Positions 22,401 through 31,716 of a DNA stretch of 64,000 nt are shown one piece after another; within the stretch, counting starts at the first letter, position 1, and each line of letters starts with the position of its first letter. The stretch is taken from positions 7,161,501-7,225,500 of the forward strand of contig NC_135365.1 in assembly GCF_051622035.1 (NCBI RefSeq). Reading direction: 5' to 3'. The notes under the pieces were generated by a model that saw nothing but the letters and a program-made list of their open reading frames with translations, made no database searches and was not told the origin of the DNA. The position numbers and the translations under genes are program-made. Source of the DNA: Arctopsyche grandis (taxonomy: Eukaryota > Arthropoda > Insecta > Trichoptera > Hydropsychidae).

Positions 22401-23082
22401 TAGATAAGACTAAACTAATGTTCAATAGTTATTGCATGCCTGATAGCATCCCCTTAGATGATAAACCAGTAGAAGTAGTAAATAATTATTTATATTTAGG
22501 TCAAATAATTGACATGTCTGGTAGTAAAAATGAAGAGATAAAGAGACGTATGAAATTGGGGTGGAGTGCATTTGGACGGATGAATGCTGTTTTTAAATCA
22601 AAAATGCCACTCTGCCTGAAGAAAAGGATCTTTGATCAATGCGTTTTGCCAGTGATGACGTATGGATGTGAAACTTGGACACTGAACGCCAAGATGCAAA
22701 ATAAAATCCAATGCACTCAAAGAAGTATGGAACGCTGTATGCTTGGCATAACGAGGAAAGACAGGAAGCGGAACACGTGGGTGAGAAATATGACAAGGGT
22801 AGTGGACATAGTGGATAGAGTGAAGAGATTGAAATGGCAATGGGCGGGTCACGTAGCTAGGAGGATGGACGAAAGGTGGACAAAAGAAGTGCTTGAATGG
22901 TACCCGAGAGAAGGCAAAAGAGTAAAAGGAAGACCGCAAGGAAGATGGGTGAACGAAATTAGGAAAATGTGCGGAATGAGATGGATGAGTGTTGCGCAAA
23001 ACAGAGACGAGTGGAAGCGTGTTGGAGAGGCCTTCATCCAGCAGTGGATGGCGAATGGCTGTAAATGATGATGATGATGATA
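19404..23082 (+). mobile_element. RTE-type LINE, copy 1 (apparently full ORF)
   Basis: The element starts after (TA)n at CGAGTTCGGTC, has a leader of about 700 bases with no ORF1, then one long ORF, and ends in a (TGA)n/(ATG)n tail. The ORF stop codon is the first TGA of the tail, so there is essentially no 3' UTR. It shares leader sequence with copy 2 from AAACCCGGCTATTGC on but has 66 extra 5' bases. A single ORF, an APE endonuclease and a trinucleotide tail are RTE-clade traits. Confidence 0.88.
20111..23068 (+). CDS. RTE LINE ORF2p: endonuclease-reverse transcriptase, intact (copy 1)
   Basis: 985 residues without a break. The AP endonuclease lies at about 48-290 (NLYLATYNVRTL near 50, GLSEVRRK near 82-89, YAPTSSHPDE near 156, MGDFNAKIG 189-197, GSDHRLV 280-286). 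The reverse transcriptase is at about 500-780 (NYRPISLLS near 562, GFVDYEKAFDTV near 630, RQGDTISPKLF, FADD near 730). A C-terminal cysteine-bearing region contains TYGCETW and WQWAGHVARR. The enzyme nicks DNA and reverse-transcribes its own RNA at the nick. All catalytic motifs look present, so the copy may be competent. An internal ATG at codon 41 is an alternative start. Confidence 0.95.
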   Translation: MAVRTHSLNGNLSQVPPFSQHILDKCEKNNIQTSNKVRVTMDDSLANRNLYLATYNVRTLSSEGSVLALENELESIKWDLVGLSEVRRKQENQIILKSGNCLYWRGLPNGRIGGVGFLINKRIERNIIEINDISERICYVVLRISSRYTCQIFQVYAPTSSHPDEEIEDFYEKLQGAYDNSRHHFKIIMGDFNAKIGQKANTERAVGNFGTGQRNDRGDRLIEFTEHNRLFITNSFFRKNTNNKWTWESPKGDRNEIDFILTNALHSVKDVSVLSKVDIGSDHRLVRAKMAININCERRKLIKGCSNSPDFAQLRSRKKEFELELGNRYGKLNPEADIEELNTVISSVLTSTGKKLGGFRKQIKLSKISAETKNLIKHKRNLDRDNNKQEYNLVNKEIKKRIVRDVRDFNSKLIENTIKNNRSLKKCKQDLFLGKNQMIAIRSESGVIIRNREEIIDRVYTFYAKLYENDNGQFPTLESTHGQRVPAVLPSEVEAALKTAKNGKTPGEDNIPIDLLKCGGPPLINILARLFSKCIQNQAIPEGWNNATIILIHKKGDKSDIKNYRPISLLSAVYKLFTKVITERLKNILDENQPIEQAGFRANFSTMDHLQVVGELIERANEYQRPLCLGFVDYEKAFDTVSHNAVLNALKTQGVPEPYVGLLATIYKNATASVKIFSGTDRFSIGKGVRQGDTISPKLFNAVLEGVFRKLDWDTAGVSINGRFLSHLRFADDIVLVARDSADLLIRLTQLDRESRKVGLKINVDKTKLMFNSYCMPDSIPLDDKPVEVVNNYLYLGQIIDMSGSKNEEIKRRMKLGWSAFGRMNAVFKSKMPLCLKKRIFDQCVLPVMTYGCETWTLNAKMQNKIQCTQRSMERCMLGITRKDRKRNTWVRNMTRVVDIVDRVKRLKWQWAGHVARRMDERWTKEVLEWYPREGKRVKGRPQGRWVNEIRKMCGMRWMSVAQNRDEWKRVGEAFIQQWMANGCK

Positions 23083-23089
23083 TATATAT

Positions 23090-23220
23090 CGTTGCACATC
23101 AGTTTGTCAACGCTCTTGGACAATCTTCACATTGTTATGACCACTCCCCACCTTAATGAATGATAAATGTATGTATAAAGAGGGCTACCGGCAGTTAGTG
23201 TGATCGCTTTGTATAGCTGT
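23090..23220. repeat. Right arm of 131-bp inverted repeat: inverted phosphatase promoter copy
   Basis: Perfect reverse complement of 19203-19333. It directly follows the (TA)n after LINE copy 1 and directly precedes the (TA)n and LINE copy 2. It carries TATAAAG at 23174-23180, now pointing toward LINE copy 2. Confidence 0.93.
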
Positions 23221-23240
23221 ATATATATATATATATATAT

Positions 23241-26200
23241 AAAACCCGGCTATTGCACGAAATTTAATCTAAAAATTTAACCATCTAATCACTTATTTTA
23301 CTAATTGCATCCTAGTATAATTTAAGTGTAAAAATAAACAGACGATCGGCCGTTAACAGCGTTTTTAATATCAGTGATTGCGAAAAATATTGTGTTAATT
23401 TTGTGTCAGTTACAAAAGCGTATACGAACGAGATACATCTCCCTACCTGAATACAAAAAAAATAAGGGTCCCTGCTCGCCAGTCAAAATTCGGTCCCACA
23501 GAAGCAATAAATCTTCCACATAATTGCTTTCAGACAAAAATTTTTAACGAACTTTACTTAATAGAATAATAGCAAACAGAAACGGTGTTTCCCAACTGTC
23601 TAATAGTTCTTTTTCATATTTAATTTATATTAAAGTAATTCGTGTAATTTTATATTCTTTACTAAATTTATTATTAAAATATTAAATTGCAAACCGCACT
23701 CACATATATAAATCCGTTGTCTCCAAAGAGGCGTCTCACGATAAAGATCTGTAAAAAAGTAGTATAACAATTGCTAATCTATTATTATCATAACTAACTA
23801 CTTTCACTTACAAAGTAACCCTGTTAAATGGCATGTAATAACTCATAAGTGATCCAAGTGATACCTAGGATGACTATCTGTCAAAGCTGACCACAGAGAA
23901 GAGTCTATGGCGGTAAGAACTCACTCCTTGAATGGAAATCTCTCTCAAGTACCGCCTTTTTCTCAACACATCTTGGATAAATGCGAGAAAAATAATATCC
24001 AAACCTCCAACAAGGTAAGAGTGACGATGGATGATAGCTTAGCTAATAGAAACCTGTATTTAGCCACGTACAATGTAAGAACGTTATCGAGTGAAGGAAG
24101 TGTGCTTGCATTAGAGAATGAATTAGAAAATATCAAATGGGATATAATAGGACTTAGTGAAGTAAGACGAAAACAGCAAAACCAAATAATCCTAAAAAGT
24201 GGTAACTGTCTCTACTGGAGAGGGCTACCAAATGGTAGAATAGGAGGAGTAGGGTTTCTTATCAATAAGAGAATAGAAAGAAATATTATAGAAATAAGCG
24301 ACATATCGGAACGTATATGCTATATAGTATTAAGAATCTCGAGCAGGTACACTTGTCAAATCTTCCAAGTGTACGCCCCCACATCTAGCCACCCAGACGA
24401 GGAAATAGAAGACTTCTACGAAAAAATACAGGACGCATACGATAATAGCCGTCACCACTTTAAAATAATCATGGGCGACTTCAACGCAAAAATAGGACAA
24501 AAGGCAAATACTGAAAGAGCAGTAGGCAATTTTGGTACCGGCCAAAGAAACGACAGAGGCGATCGCCTCATAGAATTCGCAGAACACAACAGGCTCTTTA
24601 TCACTAATTCATTTTTCAGGAAAAACACCAACAATAAGTGGACTTGGGAGAGTCCTAAAGGAGACAGAAACGAGATCGATTTCATCCTAACAAATGCCCT
24701 GCACTCCGTTAAAGACGTTAGTGTTTTAAGTAAAGTAGATATAGGTAGCGATCACAGATTAGTCCGTGCCAAGATGGCCATTAATATAAATTGCGAACGT
24801 AGGAAATTAATAAAAGGATGCAGTAACTCTCCAGATTTCGCTCAACTAAGGTCTAGGAAAAAGGAATTCGAACTCGAACTTGGAAATCGATACGGGAAAT
24901 TAAACCCAGAAGCAGACATCGAGGAATTGAACACTGTAATTAGTTCGGTTCTAACCTCAACAGGTAAGAAATTAGGTGGATTCAGGAAACAGATTAAATT
25001 AAGCAAAATTTCAGCGGAAACAAAAAACCTAATTAAGCATAAAAGGAATTTAGATAGGGATAATAATAAGCAAGAATACAATCTAGTAAATAAGGAAATT
25101 AAAAAGAGAATAGTCAGGGATGTCAGGGATTTTAACAGCAAGCTAATAGAAAATACCATTAAGAATAACCGTAGCCTGAAAAAGTGCAAACAGGATCTTT
25201 TCTTAGGCAAAAACCAAATGATCGCAATCAGATCAGAGAGCGGAGTAATAATTAGGAATAGAGAAGAAATCATAGACAGAGTTTACACGTTCTATGCAAA
25301 ACTATACGAGAACGACAACGGCCAATTCCCCGCTCTGGAATCGACACACGGCCAAAGGGTTCCTGCAGTATTGCCTAGCGAAGTAGAGGCCGCGCTAAAA
25401 ACTGCAAAGAACGGTAAATCCCCAGGGGAAGATAATATTCCCATTGACTTACTAAAATGTGGCGGCCCCCCCCTAATTAATATCTTAGCTAGGCTTTTCA
25501 GCAAATGCATCCAGAACCAAGCTATACCAGAAGGATGGAATAACGCAACTATCATTTTAATACACAAAAAAGGCGACAAAAGCGATATCAAGAACTACCG
25601 ACCCATTAGTCTACTTTCAGCGGTCTACAAGCTCTTCACGAAGGTTATTACAGAAAGGCTGAAGAATATCCTCGACGAGAACCAACCTATAGAGCAGGCA
25701 GGGTTTAGGGCAAATTTCAGCACAATGGACCACCTCCAAGTAGTTGGCGAACTAATCGAGCGCGCCAACGAATATCAACGGCCATTGTGCCTAGGTTTCG
25801 TCGATTATGAGAAAGCCTTCGATACAGTTAGTCATAATGCAGTACTTAACGCTCTAAAAACACAGGGAGTGCCGGAACCCTATGTGGGACTGTTAGCTGC
25901 AATATATAAGAATGCCACAGCTTCGGTTAAAATTTTTTCAGGTACAGATAGATTTAGCATAGGAAAAGGAGTAAGACAAGGAGATACAATCTCGCCCAAG
26001 TTATTCAATGCGGTGCTTGAGGGAGTTTTCAGGAAATTGGATTGGGATACAGCCGGAGTAAGCATCAATGGTCGCTTTTTGAGTCACCTTCGGTTCGCAG
26101 ACGATATAGTTTTAGTAGCTCGTGATTCAGCTGACCTACTTATCAGACTAACACAGCTGGACAGGGAAAGTAGAAAAGTAGGATTAAAAATTAACGTAGA

Positions 26201-26876
26201 TAAGACTAAACTAATGTTCAATAGTTATTGCATGCCTGATAGCATCCCCTTAGATGATAAACCAGTAGAAGTAGTAAATAATTATTTATATTTAGGTCAA
26301 ATAATTGACATGTCTGGTAGTAAAAATGAAGAGATAAAGAGACGTATGAAATTAGGGTGGAGTGCATTTGGACGGATGAATGCTGTTTTTAAATCAAAAA
26401 TGCCACTCTGCCTGAAGAAAAGGATCTTTGATCAATGCGTTTTGCCAGTGATGACGTATGGATGTGAAACTTGGACACTGAACGCCAAGATGCAAAATAA
26501 AATCCAATGCACTCAAAGAAGTATGGAACGCTGTATGCTTGGCATAACGAGGAAAGACAGGAAGCGGAACACGTGGGTGAGAAATATGACAAGGGTAGTG
26601 GACATAGTGGATAGAGTGAAGAGATTGAAATGGCAATGGGCGGGTCACGTAGCTAGGAGGATGGACGAAAGGTGGACAAAAGAAGTGCTTGAATGGTACC
26701 CGAGAGAAGGCAAAAGAGTAAAAGGAAGACCGCAAGGAAGATGGGTGAACGAAATTAGGAAAATGTGCGGAATGAGATGGATGAGTGTTGCGCAAAACAG
26801 AGACGAGTGGAAGCGTGTTGGAGAGGCCTTCATCCAGCAGTGGATGGCGAATGGCTGTAAATGATGATGATGATGA

Positions 26877-26878
<2 letters not shown>
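23241..26878 (+). mobile_element. RTE-type LINE, copy 2 (apparently full ORF)
   Basis: Same organisation as copy 1, flanked by (TA)n on both sides (23221-23240 and 26879-26944), starting at AAACCCGGCTATTGC and lacking copy 1's first 66 bases. Leader indels and substitutions show that it is a separate copy, not an assembly duplicate of copy 1. Confidence 0.88.
23907..26864 (+). CDS. RTE LINE ORF2p: endonuclease-reverse transcriptase, intact (copy 2)
   Basis: 985 residues, uninterrupted, with 12 substitutions from copy 1 by direct comparison. They include N-I-I for S-L-V in the segment from codon 75, I and D for L and G near codon 174-176, A for T near 225, S for T near 516 and A for T near 659. 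All endonuclease and polymerase motifs described for copy 1 are kept. The low divergence implies recent activity of this family. Its leader lies downstream of the inverted host promoter arm. Confidence 0.95.
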   Translation: MAVRTHSLNGNLSQVPPFSQHILDKCEKNNIQTSNKVRVTMDDSLANRNLYLATYNVRTLSSEGSVLALENELENIKWDIIGLSEVRRKQQNQIILKSGNCLYWRGLPNGRIGGVGFLINKRIERNIIEISDISERICYIVLRISSRYTCQIFQVYAPTSSHPDEEIEDFYEKIQDAYDNSRHHFKIIMGDFNAKIGQKANTERAVGNFGTGQRNDRGDRLIEFAEHNRLFITNSFFRKNTNNKWTWESPKGDRNEIDFILTNALHSVKDVSVLSKVDIGSDHRLVRAKMAININCERRKLIKGCSNSPDFAQLRSRKKEFELELGNRYGKLNPEADIEELNTVISSVLTSTGKKLGGFRKQIKLSKISAETKNLIKHKRNLDRDNNKQEYNLVNKEIKKRIVRDVRDFNSKLIENTIKNNRSLKKCKQDLFLGKNQMIAIRSESGVIIRNREEIIDRVYTFYAKLYENDNGQFPALESTHGQRVPAVLPSEVEAALKTAKNGKSPGEDNIPIDLLKCGGPPLINILARLFSKCIQNQAIPEGWNNATIILIHKKGDKSDIKNYRPISLLSAVYKLFTKVITERLKNILDENQPIEQAGFRANFSTMDHLQVVGELIERANEYQRPLCLGFVDYEKAFDTVSHNAVLNALKTQGVPEPYVGLLAAIYKNATASVKIFSGTDRFSIGKGVRQGDTISPKLFNAVLEGVFRKLDWDTAGVSINGRFLSHLRFADDIVLVARDSADLLIRLTQLDRESRKVGLKINVDKTKLMFNSYCMPDSIPLDDKPVEVVNNYLYLGQIIDMSGSKNEEIKRRMKLGWSAFGRMNAVFKSKMPLCLKKRIFDQCVLPVMTYGCETWTLNAKMQNKIQCTQRSMERCMLGITRKDRKRNTWVRNMTRVVDIVDRVKRLKWQWAGHVARRMDERWTKEVLEWYPREGKRVKGRPQGRWVNEIRKMCGMRWMSVAQNRDEWKRVGEAFIQQWMANGCK

Positions 26879-26944
<66 letters not shown>
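26879..26944. repeat. (TA)n after RTE LINE copy 2
   Basis: Alternating TA directly after the (TGA)n tail, then a degenerate ATATGTATATAC stretch. Third of the TA tracts flanking the paired LINEs. Confidence 0.92.
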
Positions 26945-26949
<5 letters not shown>

Positions 26950-26984
26950 TATGTATATACATATATATACACATATGTAAATGT

Positions 26985-27660
26985 AACGCTCGCCGTATTA
27001 TAATAGTCGTTTCGGTTCGATTCGATTTGCAGAAAAAGTTTTTTTTTGTATATTTTTAATAATTTAGATGTGTTTATTTATTTTTATATATGAACTCGTG
27101 AGTCTATTATATTTATAATGAAAATTGCATAACTGGTTCTATACAATGATTTGTCAATATATTTTTTAGGAATTTTCCTTATACAAATTCCTTATACGAA
27201 CTATCAGAAAAATATGTTGGTTGTTATTTTTAAAATAATTAAATCAGAAATAATTATATAACATGTACGATTCACATGGACACAAATAATGCGTGGATCG
27301 AAAAATAATAAACATTTAGCATTAAATAAAGGGTACCATTTATCGGCCCGGCAAATAAAAAGAATGCCCCTCTCTAAAATAGCTTGCACGACATATTCGG
27401 TTCCCGCCCGGCAAATCAAACGTCAAATGGGTTGCCAGTAGCAAAAATAAAATCTTAAATGAATAGGACCAATCCTAACATAATCTAACCCTTAAGTAAA
27501 TAAATGTTGGCTGCTAAGATACTACGATTACCCAGTTATGATTTCACTGAAACGTCAAATTTTATTTTTGTTACTGGATACCAGTTTGAAGTTTGATTTG
27601 CCGGGCGAACGCTGATTCTGTCGTGCGAGCTATTTCAGAGATGTTAATTTGATATTAAAT
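26985..27660. repeat. Roughly 660-bp dispersed repeat, copy 1
   Basis: Starts AACGCTCGCCGTATTATAAT and is matched along its length by 60410-61075 in P450 gene 3 intron 2; a 5' piece recurs at 35800-35840. It has internal inverted arms: about 27362-27450 (CCCGGCAAATCAAACGTCAA) and about 27565-27645 (TTTGATTTGCCGGGCGAACG). No long frame. The class is unknown; a non-autonomous fold-back element is plausible. Confidence 0.7.
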
Positions 27661-28228
27661 GTCGTTTTGACATTTGTCGTGCCCTTTATTTTACAGCCGT
27701 GCCAAAAATATTATCCCTTAAATAAATACACGTATTTTTATGTAGGTAATATAAAATAACAATATCGGTCAGTCGGACGTCCCGATACGAGACCCCTAGA
27801 GTAGTCCGGGCCCTGAAATTTTACTCTAGGTCCCCCCCCCCTCTTATGGGCCCTGACGATACATACATATCTATGAATATCAATGCATAAAGATTAAATC
27901 CAAAATTTCCATACAAAAATTAGCTTACACGAAAAATAAGAGTGGAAGTGAAGAATAATTAAAATTATAAATAATAAATATTATAAAGTTTTTAATAAAA
28001 CATGTCTGCTAAAGTAATCTCAAGTGGTCATCAAATTTTATTAATTTTTCCAATTTGTAATATAATGAACCGCCCCTACATACATACCTACATATGCATA
28101 TGTCACGAGCGTTTTATTTGTAAATTATACTGTAAAAATAAATCCTACATAAAATTTCATATTTAATAGATAAATTATTTTTTTAAAGAATCGAATGGGT
28201 GAGGAAGTTTTTATATGATCATACATAC
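27661..28228. other. Spacer, no gene seen
   Basis: AT-rich with a GC-richer island near 27770-27850 containing GGGCCCTGAAATTTT and its near inverse GGGCCCTGACG, possibly the ends of a small decayed hAT element. Otherwise nothing recognised. Confidence 0.4.
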
Positions 28229-28350
28229 CAGTGGCGTGCCGTGGAAATCTGTTTTTATCGAGAAAGATAGAGAGATTTTATGCGGTCTCCGTGACGAGCC
28301 AGAATGTTAAATTACAGAAAACGCAAATATCGGACTGTGGTACGCCACTG
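28229..28350. mobile_element. Short hAT MITE, 122 bp
   Basis: Ends CAGTGGCGTGCCGTGG and, inward from the right, CAGTGGCGTACCACAG. Flanks ATACATAC (28221-28228) and GTACATAC (28351-28358), 7 of 8. The interior shares the block GTGACGAGCCAGAATGTTAA with the element at 5560-6128, so both belong to one family. Confidence 0.85.
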
Positions 28351-28600
28351 GTACATACATACATACACATATGGAAGCAGTGGCGTAACTACCATTGCGC
28401 GGAGTGATGCAATGCATCAAGGCCCATGCTCGACAAGGGCCGAATTTTTTTAACACTCAATATGAGAAAAATATTATTTTCTATCTAAATATATTGACAG
28501 AAGTAACAGAACAAAACAAAAAATGACAAAATAGTTTCTCACGTATTCCAACAAAAGCCAAGTAAATATTTTATTTTATTTTATTTAAAAAAATCAATAC

Positions 28601-28638
28601 CACAGAGACTTGACAGGTTGCCCCAAAGCGTCAATGTG
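28601..28638 (-). other. 3'-terminal RNA hairpin of the LINE
   Basis: In LINE sense, CACATTGA then a 22-base loop then TCTCTGTG; the stem pairs at six of eight positions. The loop starts CGCTTTGGGG and ends CCTGTCAAG. Loops of the same design sit at the 3' ends of the SINE-type elements at 45853-45891, 50281-50321, 55796-55832 and 60307-60347. It is probably the structure recognised by the reverse transcriptase. Confidence 0.7.
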
Positions 28639-28836
28639 ATTATAATATAAATAATAAAAATCATAAAAATTATAAAAAAAACATCATAAAAAAATAATAA
28701 AAAATCAAGTAAAAAATATGTACACAAAATAAAAACAAAGAAATAAGATTGAAAAATTTATATAGTGCTATTTAGGATGTGTTCCACCAACTCAACATAA
28801 CTGGCATCGAAGAGGTCCAAGTAATGTGCCAGTAAG

Positions 28837-31583
28837 TTAAGGAGTCGAACAGCTCTCGAGAGGGGGGGAGTTCATGAGCACGTTTGATTTAGCCCTAATT
28901 GGCAAAAATATATCATGTTTTCTTAAAACTCTATGATTTTCCGGGGCCCAGAATTTTAGTTTCTCCAGGATAGCGGGATTGTGAATCTCTCCTCTAAGTA
29001 ATTTTACGAAATGTTTCCCAAGAAATAAATCTCTTCTCTTTGCCAGGGAGTTGAAACCCAAAGATCCCAAGACAAAGGCACTAGGGAACAGATATGGATA
29101 AAATCCAAATGTCTTCAGATATAAAAATCTAAGGAATTTCCTTTGGACTCGTTCCAACATTAGAGAGTAACGAAGTTGATAGGGAGACCATATAATGGAG
29201 CCAAACTCGAGCACACTGCGAACTAATGTACAATATAAGAGACGAATGGCAGTGAGCCCTAGTTCGGACGAATTACGGATTACGAATCCAAGGATTTTTG
29301 TTGCCCTATCACAGATATTCTCAATGTGAATGTTGAAACTCCAACTATTTTCGAAGACTATTCCCAGATCAGATATAAATAATTCTCTCTGAAGAAGAGA
29401 ATCATGAAATTTATACGGATATTTAATAGGAGAACGAGAACGAGAGTAAGAAATGACCCGACACTTTAGGATATTGAAGGGAAGTTTATTAACATTAGCC
29501 CATTCATAAATAGAATTCAAATCCTCTTGCAAATAAAGAGCGTCAGGTAAATCAATTATTCTCTTATAGATTTTTAAGTCATCCGCATATAATAAAAATT
29601 TAGAATGGTGAATAGAAGATTGAATATTGTTGATAAATATTAGGAATAATAAAGGGCCAAGATTTGATCCTTGGGGAATCCCAGTAGTGGCAACATACTA
29701 ATAAGAAAAGCAACTCACAAACTTAACGAATTGACGTCGATCCTGTAAATAAGAAATAAAAAGACCAACAAGATTATTAGTAAATCCAATAAAACTTAAT
29801 TTACTAACTAAAATTTTATGATCAACTTTATCAAACGCCTTCTCAAAATCAGTATATATTACATCCATTTGATTATTACAATCCAAAGTGCTGGTTATGT
29901 CACTAGAGAAACATAACAAATTGGTAATAGCTGATCTGGCCGGACGAAAGCCATGCTGCTGATCAATGAGCGTATTTTGAAAGTGATTAAAAATGTATCT
30001 GTGTAATATTACCTCAAACATTTTAGCTGGCGCTGACAAGATAGTAATTGGTCTGTAGTTCCTTAGACAAGATTTATCGTCCTTCTTATAAATAGGAGTT
30101 ACTTTAGAGCATTTCCATAAATTGGGAAATGAAGAGTTCTTTAGAATTAAGTTAAAAATGAATTTTAAAGGTTCTAAGAGACTAACCTCACATCCTTTTA
30201 GGATGTAATTAGGGATGGAGTCAGGACCGGAAGAATAAATATTTTTTAACTTTAGAAAGCCATATTTCAGATCGGAAGAGTCAAAATGATTAATCGCTAA
30301 AGTGGGGAAAGTAAATTCCGAGTCATTGGTAGGTTCCGTGGAATCAGTAGGATTATTGAAAACTGATTTAAAAAAGTCGGCAAATCCATTAGCAATGTTT
30401 TGATCACCCTCTAACAATCCAGAATCATTGTACATAATAGTCGACTTTACACGATTTAGAATTGATGAAGTTCCAGAATTTCTTAGGGTTTTTAACTATG
30501 GAACTTTCACAATCAGCTACATAAACATTATATGCATTATTAATTAATTTCTTAATTTCCGTACGTAAAATACGGAAATTATTTAAGATAAGAGGATTGC
30601 TCGATTTCTTCCAGAGTTTATGTGTTTGATATTTACTTTTTAAAAGATTAATAATTTCTTTAGTAAACCAAGGCGGATAAATCCTTTTACTCGTCACTAA
30701 TCCCTTCAACCGAAAACAATCATTAAAAATAGAATATATAATGTCATAGAAATTAGAGAGGGCCAAATTAACATCTTTGCACTCATAAACTCGCTCCCAT
30801 TGACAATTACAAAGAATATCATTTAAATATTTGAAATCAACATTTGTAAATAACCATCCATTTAGGACAGAGGTATTAAGACAGTTATTTATTAAACGAA
30901 GTGAGGAATAAGTTATAGTTAATTTTAAATGAATATCAAGAGCAGGATGATAGCTGTCTTCAGGAACCAAGGAATCAACTGAATTTGAAATAATAATATT
31001 CTGACAATCTAAATTTGTTAATAGAAAATCCAACATGGAATTATTAAAAGAGTTTCGAATAGTATTAATTTGTTTTAAGTTGAATAAAGATATAAAAAAA
31101 TTAAGGTCATCAGGAAAACAGTTAGAAGAATTCAGATTAAAATCTCCAGATATAAAAATGCGACCATTACTTAAATGTGAATAATTAGATATAATTAAAT
31201 CAAAAAATCGCTTAAAAATATTTGGTGGAGATCTTGGTGGAAAACAAATAGTACATATATATATAAAAAAAAGGAATGTTAACAAATCTTAGTTTCAGCC
31301 ATACACATTCATGAATGTCCTCAAGATGATTAAGTCTTTCAACCGAAATAATATTTGCATTTTTAACTGCTAGAAGAACACCACCACCTCTGGCAGATCT
31401 ATCATGGCGATATATATTGAAACTGCTGTCAAGTACTTCGGCATCATGTACAGATGAGTTTAGCCATGTTTCAGTAATAGCAAGGACGTCAATAGATCTA
31501 GAAGCGGCGTTGTTGTAGAATTCCTTGAGTTTTGTATTTAAACCCCGCACATTTTGATAATAAAGTTTAATGTTACGGGTCAC
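28837..31583 (-). pseudogene. LINE ORF2: endonuclease and reverse transcriptase, broken
   Basis: The endonuclease begins near 31580 (NIKLYYQNVRGLNTKLKEF, ETWL, RGGGVLLAVKN). After a frameshift near 31250 it continues through ISGDFNLN and DFLLTN. A second frameshift near 30430 leads into the reverse transcriptase (NYRPITILSAPAKMFE, TDFEKAFDKVDH). A TAG at 29698-29700 interrupts FSY and YVATTG, followed by GIPQGSNLGPLLF, LLYADDLKIY and the thumb and C-terminal region ending LLESCSTP-like residues near 28837. The YADD box is intact. The copy cannot make a full protein. Confidence 0.9.
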
Positions 31584-31716
31584 GGGTTTGGGCGATCGGT
31601 TTCGAGGAAGGAGAGATTTTTTTGATAAATAACCATTCTCTTATGCCAGTACCCATAGGCCAAAATTCAGGATTGATAATTATATTAAAAGTTTCAGTAT
31701 CTACACTAATTTTAAA

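Noticed and set aside
20620-26972. Minus-strand open frames of 60-190 codons opposite the RTE ORFs
   Set aside because: They appear at identical places in both LINE copies only because the sense ORF is conserved. Their composition (Ser/Phe/Leu-rich) is that of antisense shadows.
27770-27860. A hAT element bounded by GGGCCCTG words
   Set aside because: The two words are only about 50 bases apart and no 8-bp duplication could be read.
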